Part shown: one piece after another, positions 1 through 12,480 of the stretch
How positions within the stretch are numbered: position 1 is the stretch's first letter
Layout of the letters: every line of letters begins with the position of its first letter
From: Valencia hispanica
Lineage: Eukaryota; Chordata; Actinopteri; Cyprinodontiformes; Valenciidae
NCBI GenBank assembly: GCA_963556495.2
Contig: OY747722.1
Location: forward strand, 24,440,501-24,504,500
Direction: 5' to 3'
Length of the DNA stretch: 64,000 nt
Notes under the pieces: generated by a model
The model's database searches: none
Told to the model about the DNA's origin: nothing
The model's input: the letters and a program-made list of their open reading frames with translations, nothing else
Made by a program: the position numbers and the translations under genes

Positions 1-3000
1 GGTGAGAAGCCAGGAGTTCGTACTGACAACCTGATGGTCAAAGAACAGGCGGGGGAGACAAGGTGTCCATCTTGACAAGGGAAAAATTAAAAACAGATTG
101 AGGGGGATGATGAGACCTAGACAGAAGGAAATTACTCTCCGTGGAGGTATGTCACAAATTTAATCAATGAACCGTTTCCAACAGACAAGCAGGTGTCCAT
201 CTGAACAAATAGTTGTCTCACTTTGCAGACAATCAGTTGACATGCTGAAAGCTGTCAAATGCGGCCAGGTTTACACCTCACATGTGTATGTTTGACTTTT
301 CTCAACTCTTACAGCGCCTCAGCTTGAACTGACACTGCAAACTATTTAGGCTTGTCCAATTTCTAAATAAACAGCTCGACTGTTAATGCGCTAATTGCTT
401 AAACCCTTCTTCCTATATATTTTTTTTTTACTCGAATGGCCAGTTGACACGTGTTTCCGGTCCTTGGATGCCGCGCTGCTCCGAGGTTTGATGGGGTCTT
501 TGTCTGAGCTCCTTCTCCTGGTCCAGGTACACATTTAGTCATTTTAATTGTTTATAAAGTCAAAACTCTGTAGAATAATTATGGTCAGGTCTAACTTTAT
601 TTTTGGGTGTTTTGGGTTTTTTAACACTGAATGTAAATCTATGACTTTGATGCCAACTTCAGTGTTAACCTCCACTGTAACAGTATATGGGAGTGCATCT
701 CCTCTATTGAATGGCTATGCAAGTAAGCAACAGAAAACATGTATTTTGAGTACTTGTGCTGCCCCCTGACTACACGAAGCCCTGGGTGGCGCAGCCTCCA
801 ATTTTTTTTATTTTACATAGTAACATAATGTCGTTCAGAAAAACAGACTTAAAGATTAATAACCCATTAATATCCACTAATATAGCTATTTATCTCAAGG
901 ATTAATACATGTTTGAATTGTATTAAATTATTAAAATCATCTAAAAATGTGAGCTTCCACCAAGCCTCATATTAGCAGTCCACTCCCAGCAAAACCAGCC
1001 ACCAGTCACCACAGCAACATTAACATTGTTACTAAATTATTCATACCATATTATTCTATAGTGAAGTGACCAAACAACAAATAACTTAAACTGACTTTAC
1101 AAAGAACTGTGTTTTTGGTCAACAAGCACTGTGAGAATACTGTGACCGGCGGCTAATCCTTAGCTGCTAACGGTAGTTAACGCTACTAGAGTTAGCATAT
1201 GCTACAGAGCTTCCTAACTGCATTTTCTTGTTGTTGTTTTTTTCCATAAATGATTCTGGACTACATATAATCCTCTATAGTTCACAGCCTAAAATACTTA
1301 AACTGGTCAAACCAGAACCGCACAATTCTGCATCAACTCAGTTTCTGAAAAAACAAACAAAAAAAAAACGTTGAAAGAATTTAAAAAGGTTTTTTTGTTG
1401 CCAATAGGAGGACCTTAGAATTAGACAAGTATAAAAACAGCAAAAATATAGGCTATGTTCTGTTTGAACCGGTTTTAAAATATCGTGCACACAGTACCAG
1501 ATTCTTTAATGATTCTATATTCATGAAAACACAAAAACGTGAATTCTAAGTGTTTACCAATGAAATGACTGAACTTAGAGCATTCATTTATGGCTATTTG
1601 CAACTTATGTGCTTATAACCAGTACGCCAATATGTCCAGAAGAAGAAACAAAAATTGATAATTGAAATTGAAAAAAACATGGTTAGATATTTTTTAATGG
1701 TTCAAAGAGAACTTTTAAAAAGTTAACTTATTCTCCTGGGGATCTAAAAAGTGGTTTAATTTACATTTGCCATGGGCCGGCGTTGTTTTGATGAACCCTG
1801 TTTTTTTCACTATTCCAATTCTGCTGTTAATATGTCACATATGCACTGCTGTGGCTGTTTGAGGAAATATAAAACATGCATGTACAACAACTTTACATTA
1901 TTCTCTCTCTTAAACAAACCTCACAATAACCACAGCCACAGAGAAATCTGTTCCAATCTTTTCATTTGTTTTCATTTTCTCTTAATTCTTATACTGTTAC
2001 AAAATTCTCTTGCCTTTTGTGTGAATATAGCAGCAGGCATGACTAATTCATTCTCCCTTCAGTCCTTAAAATTCTCTCAGCGTTTCGACATAAATTGGCA
2101 CCACGTCTGTCAGTATTTGAGTATTTCACAGACATGTTTTCAGAGAAATCAATATGTGGATAAGTACAATGTTAGGAGAGAGGTCAGGCCAAGGAGAAAT
2201 TGTTTTATATCCTAAACTTTTACTTTTGTTTGCTGTTAGGGGAAAGAAAAAAAAAAGATTAAGATTTCAATTTGTACTCATGTTGGCTTGCAGGTGCAAA
2301 CGCTGAGGAATATGCATGGAGATTGAGAGACACAAAACTGACTTATCAATAAATCTGCACTATTTATGCATAAAGCAGTGGATAAATCTGCAGATTAACT
2401 GCCAGTATCATCACTTGTTAGAAACAGTGCATCCTTACTGTGCAGGAAATGCAATGAACACAGCAAACCAAACCGTGCTGCGTTCAAAGACTGCCATCAA
2501 GTGGAGGATAGAGGGAACAGTGAGCCTTAGTTTGGCTCTGCAGGGATTTCAAATCATTCCAATATAAGGCGCTTTACCTTGAGATTCTGCACAACTTGAG
2601 ACAATATGAAAAAGAATAAGTGAGACGAAAGCAAAGCAGCAATACAATAGGCAAAACAGCTTAAAATATGTTTCTTCAAATGCTTGCATTGAAAAATACA
2701 CATCTGTAATTACACTGGCAAGCCCTAAACAGCATCGATGTCACCATTTTCACACACAAAACAATGAACCTAAGGTCGGATCTGCTGCCCAGAGGGAGAG
2801 GTTGGTTCTCACTAGATCATTGATCACCATCATAAGAACAGTGTGCATCACAGAGCTGCTGACAGCTGTGGAAATAGTCTCTTTTACCCCGACTAAAGCT
2901 TTGAAAGAGACACAAAAAAGCAAAAGGTTTGCAGATTTCACTTTAATAAAACATTATTGCTATAGTTTGAGACTCCTACTCTGAAAAGTCAAACAATCTG

Positions 3001-3244
3001 AAGGCATACAAGAGCAAATAGTCAGAATCTGAAAAAAAGTCTGAGTCGTGTCAAATACTGAAAGACAAAAATGCAGAAAGACATAAAAGTAGCAAGATTG
3101 AAATAATAATAAAAAAATACATAATTCTAGGTTATGATGGAAAGATAGAGTGGCAGAGAAATCACCACACGCAGGACAGAAGAGGTGATTAAAATAAATA
3201 AAAAATCTTAATACTGATACTCCTAAATAAAATCCCTTTGCAAA
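1..3244. other. AT-rich intergenic sequence, nothing recognised
   Basis: Apart from the weak candidate exon near 444-526 I see no gene, tRNA-like fold or transposon end here. The open frame at 1772-2215 has no family resemblance and a composition expected by chance. Confidence 0.5.
444..526 (+). other. weak candidate exon at the window edge
   Basis: A T-rich run (416-430) precedes ggccag|TTGAC, and 83 nt later GTCCAG|GTACAC could be a donor. The enclosed frame is open for 27 codons (DTCFRSLDAALLRGLMGSLS then ELLLLVQ). I do not recognise the peptide. The neighbouring sequence gives no second exon, so this may be chance. Confidence 0.2.
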
Positions 3245-3325
3245 GAAAAATGGGCCAATCCATCCCTACTGTGAAACATGGTGTTGCCAAGGCGTGTGAA
3301 TACTCTTGCAAGGCAGTGTTTGCGC
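3245..3325 (+). mobile_element. Tc1-like 3' end remnant
   Basis: A short run contains CTACTGTGAAACATGGTG (the transposase GGGS/HGG region in other fish Tc1 copies) followed by GAATACTCTTGCAAGGCAGTG, the usual terminal sequence. The element is reduced to its end. Confidence 0.55.
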
Positions 3326-3772
3326 AGCACAATTTCTTTCTAAACTTTCCAGCGTGCACTGCACTCGCACAGCCATCAAAATGACGTATAATTATGCGAC
3401 TCAGTGGAATGATGTCTCACTTCAGGCTCTGGATTAATTTGCTGTTGGCTTAAGGGAGGCCAAAGAGATCCCAGAGTTAAGTACTGAAAGTTGATTCTCA
3501 ACAAACTTTAAGGGAGTTTTAAGACAAGGATCCTCGGGTTATTTCAAAATGGGAATGCGCTTTTAAAAAGAAATGGATCAATACCTATTTCTCTTTTGCT
3601 GAGAGGCTTGAAGACAGTTTTAAAACATCTGGGGACAGCGAGCAAAAGACATCATCTGAAAGAGTTCTGAAAAAAATATGTTGGTGTGACGGGAAGGGTT
3701 TAAGTTCAGGAGATCTTTATAAATCTTCATTAGAGATCTTTCCACAAACATTGCATGCAAAACTTGGAATAT

Positions 3773-3774
3773 CC

Positions 3775-3846
<72 letters not shown>
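3773..3846. repeat. (ATCT)n tetranucleotide microsatellite, about 18 units
   Basis: An uninterrupted run of ATCT units covers about 74 bp. Long perfect arrays of this kind are usually length-polymorphic. Confidence 0.98.
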
Positions 3847-3847
<1 letters not shown>

Positions 3848-5329
3848 GCAAAACTGAGATTTTCTGCTGCGTTTGCACCCCTTTCCGCAAGCAAATGGAT
3901 TTTAGTTGCTAAACAGACTTATTTCCTAGACCCTGCTGTTTTCACACTGCTAATCGCTAATCGACACCTGAACCTAGCCCTGACCATATTCCATAACCAT
4001 AAACACAAGTCACTTCATGACTGTCTTGTTGAGAGCATGCAGAGGTATACTACTTTTCTGCCCACCTTATGGCACAGAATAGGTATTACCGTCTTTTTGA
4101 TCCACCAAAAATATCCATACCAATGTGGCCAGAGAGCTTCAGGATAGTTTGCAGTTTGCTGATGCTTAACATTGTTTTAGAGTTGCAGAAAGAAACCGCC
4201 TAACATCTACAAGGAATGAAACATCCTATTGTATCTATAGGTCACCTTGGACTTTTTCCAGCTTCTTTGCTGTCTTAACAGAAAACCAGTGCCAAATCAG
4301 CCATGTCCATCCTCTTCTCAGGAAGGCAACTAAGCTACTCTTCTCCTTGTTAACACAAGCTAGCTTAGCAAAACTGTCAAGTAGTGACAGCAACATGAAC
4401 TTAACATGGGGGGATTTCCAGAGCCAGACAGTTTGTTACTGCAGTATTACACCATTCTGCTGTTACCATAGACACACATTCTTGCAGAAATGGGTCAGTT
4501 GGCTTTAAACATTTACAGCAAAGTTTAGAAAATAAAAAAAAAGTCTTAGCCAAGTGTTTCCTTGCCATGGTTGTTTGGGACCACTTACCTATGAATGTTT
4601 TATATTGTCCAGATACTTGACAAATTGTTGCAATCCGTTCATTCAAAACAACTTCTATGGAGTTCTAGTTTACATTTTATTTTACCAGAAAAAAGCTATT
4701 TGGACTTCAAATCTCATTTATGAGGGTGACCTATTGGACACACACAAAAAAGATCGCGAATAATACATTTTTTTTCCCCAACTCAGCAGAAACGATTGAC
4801 ACCATAAACAGAAATAGGTTAGGTTAATAAACCTTGTAAGCTCATGTACTTTTTTGGGAGGATCAAGCATTTCAAAAGCAAAGGAAGAAGAACAAGAACG
4901 GCTTCATAAATTAGGACATGCCAATGGTTGGAACAGACATTCATGAGTTAGATTCAAAGTTTGCAATGAATCTTAAAGCTTTGTTGTAAAATGCATCAAG
5001 AAGATTGAGGTATAGTGAAGAAGCATGTAAATTACATCTCTGTGATCAGGTTATAAAGGTTTTTTTTTGTTTTTTTTTTTGCCTGAAATAAAAAATATGA
5101 GATTCAGTCCTGAATGAATTGTAGATATCTGTATTCAGAAGCTAACTCAATGTCCAAACCATGCGGAGAAGTAACAGCTAAAAAAGATTCTAGGTTTTAT
5201 ATTTCAGGTTCTGTATTGTGCCATGAAATATAAAACATTTTCTTGGAGCTTATGAAGCATCGGATAAGTTGTGTCTACAACAGAGTTCATCACAGTATCG
5301 GCTGAAAAAACTAGTGTGCTTCTGAGTGT

Positions 5330-5870
5330 TTTGTTGGGATTTTATGAGACATCAACAAAAAGTGTTGTAAAGTGGAAGGAAAATGTAACATGGTTTCCAA
5401 AAGTACAAGTATGAATCTGAAAAGAGCTGCACCTTTCGCTGCAATTAGAGCTGCAGGTTTTCTCATGGCATGTCTCCACCAGCTTTGTACATCTAGGGAG
5501 TTAACGTCTCGCTCATTCTTTCCTCGATCAGATTGGACAGGGTGTCTGAAAGAATTTTTTAGGTGTTGCCGCGGATACTGTTTCTATTCCATTTGGACTT
5601 TGACTGGGCCATTGTAACATGGGTATGCTTTGATCCAAACTTTTTTCTTTTCACTCGGGCTGTATGTTTAGGGCAGCTTTCCTTGCACCATTATTATAAA
5701 TTCTGGTACTGTCCCTACTGAAGAAAAGCTTCCCCATAGCATGATGATACCACCACCGTTATGCACTACTGAAAGGAATTAGGCACTGCTTTTTGTTGGT
5801 CAGTCAGGTAATACCCCAATAAAATACAATGCAGTTTGTTGCTGACATGAAAAGTTACACGTTTTGTCCA
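5330..5870 (-). mobile_element. Tc1-like relic (reverse orientation)
   Basis: Segments such as GGACTTTGACTGGGCCATTG, GGCTGTATGTTTAGGGCAGC, and the CATGATGATACCACCACC run are the reverse complement of a fish Tc1 transposase region. CCCAATAAAATACAATGCAG lies near the right side. The coding frame is destroyed and no intact inverted repeats remain. Confidence 0.7.
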
Positions 5871-6529
5871 TATTTTGTTGAGCATTCTTCTTTGAGCACA
5901 TCACAAACGCTTCTAAAACCTCTTTACCCACCAAGTTCTGTTGTTTCTCTAATCACGCTGTCAGACAAGTCAACACAGAAGCATATGGATTGACAGACTG
6001 ACAAACATCCACAAGAAAAAAAAAAAGACACTCCAGAGCACAGCTCATTACCCCCTGGCAGGAGCAGGAACAGAGGAGTCTGCTCCGGACTCAATTACCT
6101 CCATCTTCCTTCTTCTTCCTTCGGATGTGATATGAATAACCGCCTTATGATTACCTCCAGCTCTGCACCAAAACCCTGCTGCTCAGAAAACTTGTGAAAA
6201 TTAAAAGAAGACTACTAAAAGTTTGGGAAATTCCTCAGAGTAAGGATAGAAGAAAGAAAGTTAGACATTAAGGGACAAAATTAGAACAGGATACAAAAAG
6301 CTTCTGTTGTGGGTTTGATAACAAGAAATGCGGAGATTAGATGTTTCCTGAAAGTGTAACAAGGAACATTCTGAAGTCGTTTTGTGTATGTCAATTAAAG
6401 CCTTTAAAATGAGCTCCAATGACATTCTAAGATTCTGTTAGACAGCCAGATCTAGGAAGGGTGGTTCCTTTCCTTTTCCCAAGTAATGGCGGCCATAGAG
6501 GTTGTTCACTAGATTTTTGTAAGACAAGG

Positions 6530-7545
6530 CAAGGCAATCTTATTTGTATAGCACACTTTCAACAACAAGGTCATTCAAGATGCTTTACATGATTAGGGGA
6601 TAAAATAAAAACAGCAATAAAGCAGAAAACACACACAGAGCATATGATACATGAAAACATTACTCAAAGGCAGCTCTAAACGGATGGGATTTTAGCCATG
6701 ACTTCAAAGAACTCAGTGTTTCAGCAGCTTTGCAGTTGTCTGGAAGTTTGTTCCAGATTAGAGGAGCATAGAAACTGAAAGCTGCTTCTCTGTGTTTGGT
6801 TCTAATTCAAGGGATGCTGAGTAGACTGGAATTAGAGGACGTGAGTGGTCTGGGGGGTTGGCATAGTAACAGTAGATCTTCAACATACTTTGGTGCTAAG
6901 TCCATCCATCCATCCATTTTCTATACCCGTCCATCCTAATGCAGGGTTGCGGGGGGGCTGGTGCCTATCTCCAGTGGTCAAGGGGCGAGAGGCACGGTCC
7001 ACCCTGGACAGGTCGCCAGTCCATCACAGGGCATGGTGCTAAGTCATTCAGTGATTTATAAACTAGTAGGAGTATTTTGAAGTCTATTCTCTGAGCCACA
7101 GGGAGCCAGTGTAATGACTTTAGAACTGGGGTGATGTGCTCTACTTTCCTGGTTCTAGTGAGGACACGAGAAGCAGCGTTCTGGATCAGCTGCAGCTGTC
7201 TGATTGACTTTTCAGGCAGACCTGTGAGGACGCTGTTGCAGTAATCAATCCGACTAAAGATAACACATGTATGAGTTTTTAGAGGTCCTGTTGCGACATC
7301 AGTCCTTTGATCCTAGAAATGTTCTTCAGGTGATAGAAGGCTCCCCTAGTTATTGCCTTTATGTGACCCTGGAGGTTCAGGTCTGAGTTATTTTACTGTT
7401 GAAACACAGCTTTTTCAATAATCTTACTGATGAATGGAAGATTAGAGATTGGCCTGTAGTTCTGCATTACCGTGTTGTCCAGGTTATTCTTCTTTAGCAG
7501 TCGTTTAATAACTGCTGTTTCTAATGCCCGGGGGAAGACACCTGA
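6530..7545 (-). mobile_element. LINE reverse-transcriptase fragment (L2/CR1/Rex-like), internally deleted
   Basis: Read on the minus strand, about 7545-7391 gives the RT start (YRPISNLPFISKIIEKAV). After a jump, 7380-6530 gives the RT C-terminal part: [30 protein letters not shown], then [20 protein letters not shown] and APLIWNKLPDNCKAAETLSS. The central catalytic part is missing and there are in-frame stops, so it is a dead 5'-truncated, internally deleted copy. The clade is uncertain. A short element is nested at 6903-7033. Confidence 0.8.
6903..7033. mobile_element. 131-bp insertion inside the LINE fragment, flanked by 12-bp duplication
   Basis: TGGTGCTAAGTC occurs at 6891-6902 and again at 7034-7045. 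Without the insert, the LINE frame (NDLAP...KYVEDLL) joins up. The insert starts with CCATCCATCCATCC and carries CCACCCTGGACAGGTCGCCAG, a sequence I associate with RTE-type 3' tails or a derived SINE in fish. The duplication and tetranucleotide end support target-primed reverse transcription. Confidence 0.75.
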
Positions 7546-8149
7546 CAGGGGGGAAGAGTTCACTAATCACTTATATCCTCTCTTAGATTTGTCCTGCAAC
7601 ACAATCCAGAGTCAGAGATCTGCAGACCACTCCTTGACTTTAGTAAACACTTGTGAAAATGTCTATAGTGTGAAACAAAAGTGGGAAAAGTGAAGAGGTG
7701 TAAATACTACCAGGTGGCACTTTGTGACTTCAAAGAATTAACCATTCGACAAAAAAAAGAGGAAAAGGTGATGAGATTCATCGTAACATTGCTGACATTC
7801 GTGGTCTCGTCCTTTCTTTCTGCCAGTGCCAGACGTCCTTGTCCATGGAATTCTCACTTCTGCGTGCACATGGATTCCGAGGACACAGTAAAGACGAGTT
7901 TTCCAAAGGGAATGATCATTGCTATCGTTTTCTAAGTCATTACATGCAAGACCAAGCATGGTGCAAAAGGAACAGAACAGTTTTTTGTAATAAATCATGT
8001 AACCTTGTCAACACTGAAGCATATTTTGGATAATTGAATGATAATGTTGGAAGATCACATAGTAGCATATTCATCATTCTGCCGTTATAGTTTCAAATCA
8101 GCTTTGTACATCTGGAAACAAATTACAATTTTTATTTTTCACTCTTTTT

Positions 8150-8460
8150 GCAAAATAGCAAAAGCTCGGTCAAACTGGGCAGACACTGTTCAGATTCTCA
8201 ACTGGATTTAGGTCAGGACTTTGACTAGGACATTGTAAGGTATGAACGTGTTTTAATCCAAACCACTGCATCATAGCTCTGGCTGTATTTTTTTAGGTTC
8301 ATTGTCCTGCTGGAAGGTAAACATCCGGCCCGGTCTCAAGTCAGGTTTCCGCTCAATTCAGACCCACTTCCCCTTCCCTGTTGAAGAAAAAAAAAAATCT
8401 TCCACACAGCATGATACCGACACCACCATGTTTTACCATGGACTAAGTATGTTAAGGTAC
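8150..8460 (-). mobile_element. Tc1-like relic (reverse orientation)
   Basis: It contains GGTCAGGACTTTGACTAGGA, ATCATAGCTCTGGCTGTATT, TTCATTGTCCTGCTGGAAGG and the GCATGATACCGACACCACCATG run. These are the same transposase segments, in reverse, as in the copies at 5330 and 22875. Confidence 0.75.
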
Positions 8461-9924
8461 TTTTTGAAAATAGTGTCTCATCTTACATCTGGCCTGACAC
8501 CAACTGCAACTGGACAACTTGCCATAACTAATAGAACCATGATTGTTGGTCTCTACCAGTAAATCCTAAAGGAGAATGGCCGGCCATCAATCCTTAATAG
8601 TCCCACTGTCACATGTGGCAACAGAAGGTACAGCAGGATGATTATCTAACCATTTGGTTTTCTAAAACTGGAACAGGTTTTATGTATTGCGTCTAGTATG
8701 TGCAACTCTCAGCTCCTTATAACGCATGCAAACTCGACATTTGGTCTTCATATTAAATTTTCTCTTGTAGTAATTACTTCATGAATGGGCTTTCTGTTCC
8801 GTGCGCTCTCCTCAGCATGGCCTCTTGAAGACCTGTGTTCATTCAACAAGGCATCCCTGCCTAAAGAGTCAGGATAATAAGAGAAATGCAATAAGAAGAT
8901 GCCATGCAAAGACTCAAACAACACGAATACAAAGGATGGCGCTCCTTCATTCCTACATCGGGGTCGTGTCATTCTCAGCTGTCGGCATGAGATATCTGCT
9001 TGATGAAGCACACTCAGATCCCTCATCCGTCCATTCACTCCACACACATAATCATTAAAAGCTCGCAGGGTTGCAGTTACGTGACACCCACCAGGCGTGT
9101 AGGGTAAACTCCATACGAGCTCATTAACATCCAAAGTCATCAAATTACCATGCGAGTGTGTGTGTGTGTGTGTGTGTACCTACAGGAGAGGCAGAAAAGT
9201 GTGGTATTCTCTCTCGGCCGCATGCATGAGCGAATGTGTAGGAGTGCGTGTGGCTCCAAGCGATTTTGGGCAGTTCATTCCGCAAAAAGCAAACTTCTGT
9301 TAAAATATTCATGAGTGAGCTTCTCAGTGGGGTGCAGCAGGTTGAGCCGGGTCAGGCTCATTTATACAGCGGAGAGAGTTGAAATGGGGGCAGAGGCTTT
9401 AGAGAGTGCCGGTGGCTGAGGTCAGTGGGGGAAAGAAGTGGAAAGAATTGATGAATTGAAAACATTGAAAATATTGGGTCAACTAGGAGAATAATCTGGT
9501 GTTGTTTTTGTTTTTTTATTTAATCATTAATATGATAACTGGACTAAAATGCAGAAGCCATGTCTAAAAAATATAGCTTTCATATTTTAGAAGTTAACAT
9601 GAAGTTTTGGATATACGGTGTTACATGCCAGCATGTTTTGTTTTGGTTTTTAACTGTTTTGTTTCTCAGGTGCAGGCTGCCTGAGTTTCACTTGCTTGGA
9701 CCTCGCCTCTCTACTTCCCATTGGTCCATCAAGCTTCTCTGCTGACCAATCACCTTCTGTGCTTTAAAAGGCACACACCTGGAGATGATCAGCAGAGAGG
9801 GAGCCAAAGCAAAGCAGCTTGGCAGAATTTACTTCCAGCAAACTCAGACTTTCAGAGCTGATTTTAATTCAAGGACTCTCCCTCTCACTTGCTTTCTTCA
9901 GCATGTGGCTGAATTGGTGGCAGG
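8461..9924. other. unique-looking intergenic sequence with a (GT)11 repeat
   Basis: No gene recognised. The minus-strand open frame 8748-9143 resembles no family I know. A (GT)n microsatellite lies at 9156-9177. The stretch around 9060-9150 and 9290-9420 has no repeat character and might be conserved non-coding sequence, which only alignment could show. Confidence 0.4.
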
Positions 9925-10070
9925 TATGTGGTGGGGTTTGATGTGGACAAGGTAAAATTGGGGTACCCTGTACAGTTCATCACGTAGGTTTGTTTTCTGT
10001 CTAAATACACTAGGTAAGTTGGTTGGTGCCACCCCGTGTTCACGTTTTGACAGTCTGCTTTTGTAAATAA
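9925..10070. repeat. dispersed repeat shared with 57040-57180
   Basis: Both places carry TTGGGGTACCCTGTACA, then ACACTAGGTA and GCCACCC in the same order and spacing, with scattered differences. It is an interspersed element of unknown class; the surrounding sequence (about 9650-10270) may belong to the same element, possibly an LTR. Confidence 0.65.
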
Positions 10071-11109
10071 GTTAGGCTTTTCTATTCTTTTAGAATAATA
10101 TTTAAGTTAGGAAATGTTTTTTTGTTTTTCATTTATTTGGCACAACCTTAATGTCCCTTCTCCCCCCCCCCCCAATACAGGTTTTCATGATCTTTGACCC
10201 TGTAAATAAGCTCTTGATTCACCACACCTGTTGCCTTGTCTAGGTTCTGTGATTGTCAGGTTACACCCTTCTCAGGGTATGTAACATATGGTTATTTGGA
10301 GTCTGTTTTTCTCTTCGAAGCCCAATTTGGCTTTGGCATACAGAGATGGTCTACTCATTTACAGTCACATCAAACCAAAACAAGCCCACACCACTGTATT
10401 TACAAGTAAGAGAAAGCTGAATTATTGCCTTAGTCCGACTGATTTCAGACTTTTGAAAAGCTTTGGTAGAAGTTGAACTGAACTGGGCTACTCTTAATCA
10501 AGCTAAGACACCCAGATAATGCGGTTAGAAAACCAAATTTCTCGGCATGTTAACGGCTAACCAGCTTGATCGAGCTATTCCCAGCCAGGGAGCTCCCCCT
10601 TCTGGAAAGTGACGAGACTGCAGAAGTGTGAACAACTCTGGAATGTCAACAACACAGCGCCAACGAGTGTAACACAATCAAACAGTACAATACTTATTAA
10701 ATGTACTGTGCTGCAGAGTTGTTGCCTCCCGTTTCTTCTCTCATTGGGGCATATCCTGCCTTTAATCCGTATACTTCACTGCCGCCAGCATTTGTTTGTC
10801 ATCTGTGTGACGCTCTAGGCCAACTAGAAGATTGCCAACACCAAAGGGCGCAGAGTCGAACGCACTTTATCAATTCGATTTTCTGAGTGACATGTAAACT
10901 GGGATAAAGACTCCCATTCTGGTTATTAGCTCAATTTAGATGTGCATCTAAACGCACTGACTGTTTTTCCACAGTTGAGCTGTTGTGTTTTTTAGTGGAT
11001 TAAGGAGCTTTTAGGACAATTGTGTCAGAACGTTTTATAGTGTGTTCAGCTGCAGCTTTGCTTTATGAAAGTGTGGCAAGAAGAAATCCTATTTAAAACT
11101 TACCACAAG

Positions 11110-11280
11110 CCTTGTAGGGGACATGGCAAACATTTGGAAGAAGGTGGTATGGTCCGACGAGAATAAAATACATTTTTGGCCTGCATGCAAAAAACAGCGT
11201 GTGGTCATGGAGATAAAAAAAAACAGGGCAACCTGACTGAAAACCTGTTGGAGGATGCAAAACACACGAGACAGGAATAA
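11110..11280 (+). mobile_element. Tc1-like transposase remnant
   Basis: AACATTTGGAAGAAGGTGGT, followed by GACGAGAATAAAATACATTTTTGG in the place of the usual LWSDETKIELFG segment, identifies a short forward-strand Tc1 remnant. No ends are visible. Confidence 0.6.
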
Positions 11281-11879
11281 CACGTTAAAGTAAAGCGAGC
11301 TAGAACGCCCGAGTGTGTTCAGCCTACTGAGCAAATTACTGAATGAAATGCATACCAGAAGTCTTTATAAATAAAACATAGAAGCCTCAGTAAAGGCAGT
11401 GAGTGTTTGTGGTTCATGGCAGGCCGGATGCTGCAGTTTGATTTGTGAAACTAGGAAAGAAAAAAGAAAAAAAACCCTCGAACTTTAACATCACAGCTGA
11501 GCAGAGCTAATTTAAACTAATTCAGAGAGAGATGGCAACGGAAGCTCCAAAGGGCAAACAAATCTTAGAGTAACCTTTGCAAATATAATGTTCTTCTTTG
11601 GATACATGAGTATGTGCTGGCTTGTTTAAACCTGCATCCATTGGGGGGAGCAAAAAACAAAAAAACAAAACAAAAAGGCAGCTGCACTACAATGATTCCC
11701 ACTGCTCGGTTAGGGAGAGCATTTCCTCTCTGCACTTTCAGTGTTCATTACGCAGCAAACAGCTGGAGGCCTCCAGGAAGGTCGTGAGCGTGTGCTCCGG
11801 TCCTCTGTGGGGGGCTGGCGAGGATTTGGACCTAATTGGCGGCATCGTGTCAAATGTTCCTGTGTGAACCAAGTTGGCA

Positions 11880-12480
11880 CACCTGTTCTCCTAAAACCGC
11901 CCCCTTATTATTTTCCTTAATGCTGAGCACTGTCCATGGCAATAAGTCGGCTGACCCCGGAGTGACTTTTAGTATCCCACTGCTGTAGGCGATAAGGCCC
12001 GACAGGGCGAGCCTGCAGCCGCATGATTTCCAAACCTTCAAATAACCACTGGAAATGGGAATTTGGTCAATTTCAATTTGAGGCGTTTAACACATTATTT
12101 TGAATCAGTTTAGGTTCATTTTTTAATATTCATTCAGCTGTAAGAACAAAAAAAGTCAAAGCTTCATCCTCGCTCCTTGTGCCTGGTCAATGGTCCGAAT
12201 GGATAAATGTTCATATTAACGAGGAGAGCAACTAGTATGACTCCTTAATAAGTTGGGATGCAGAGCTCCCATTAATACTGGCCATAATGGGAAGAAAAGT
12301 CTGCTGACATGAAATTATTTGCTAATGAAAGGGAATTATCTTAAATAATGACCTCATTAGCATAACTACTTGTTCATTAAATCATGGAGATGTGGTGGAG
12401 CGTGAACCAGCTCAAGTGCCTCTCGTTTGTTATGGCCTTTACTCATTTATTTTATATATAGCAGATATCAATAATAGATG
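11880..12480. other. AT-rich intergenic stretch, possible conserved non-coding element
   Basis: No coding or repeat signature is visible. The part at 12230-12390 has several homeodomain-type cores (CATTAATA, CTAATGA, CATTAG) and reads like non-repetitive regulatory DNA. This is an impression that needs cross-species alignment. Confidence 0.25.

Noticed and set aside
781..810. tRNA-like GGGTGGCGCAG sequence suggesting a SINE head
   Set aside because: Only a few bases match and no B box follows.
1772..2215. 147-codon open frame on the plus strand
   Set aside because: Composition rich in H, N, F and C with no family resemblance; no splice or promoter context. Expected by chance in AT-rich DNA.
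3773..3846. CRISPR-like regular repeat
   Set aside because: Simple tetranucleotide array without spacers, in a vertebrate genome.
8748..9143. 131-codon open frame on the minus strand
   Set aside because: Does not start or end in a gene-like context, and no motif recognised.
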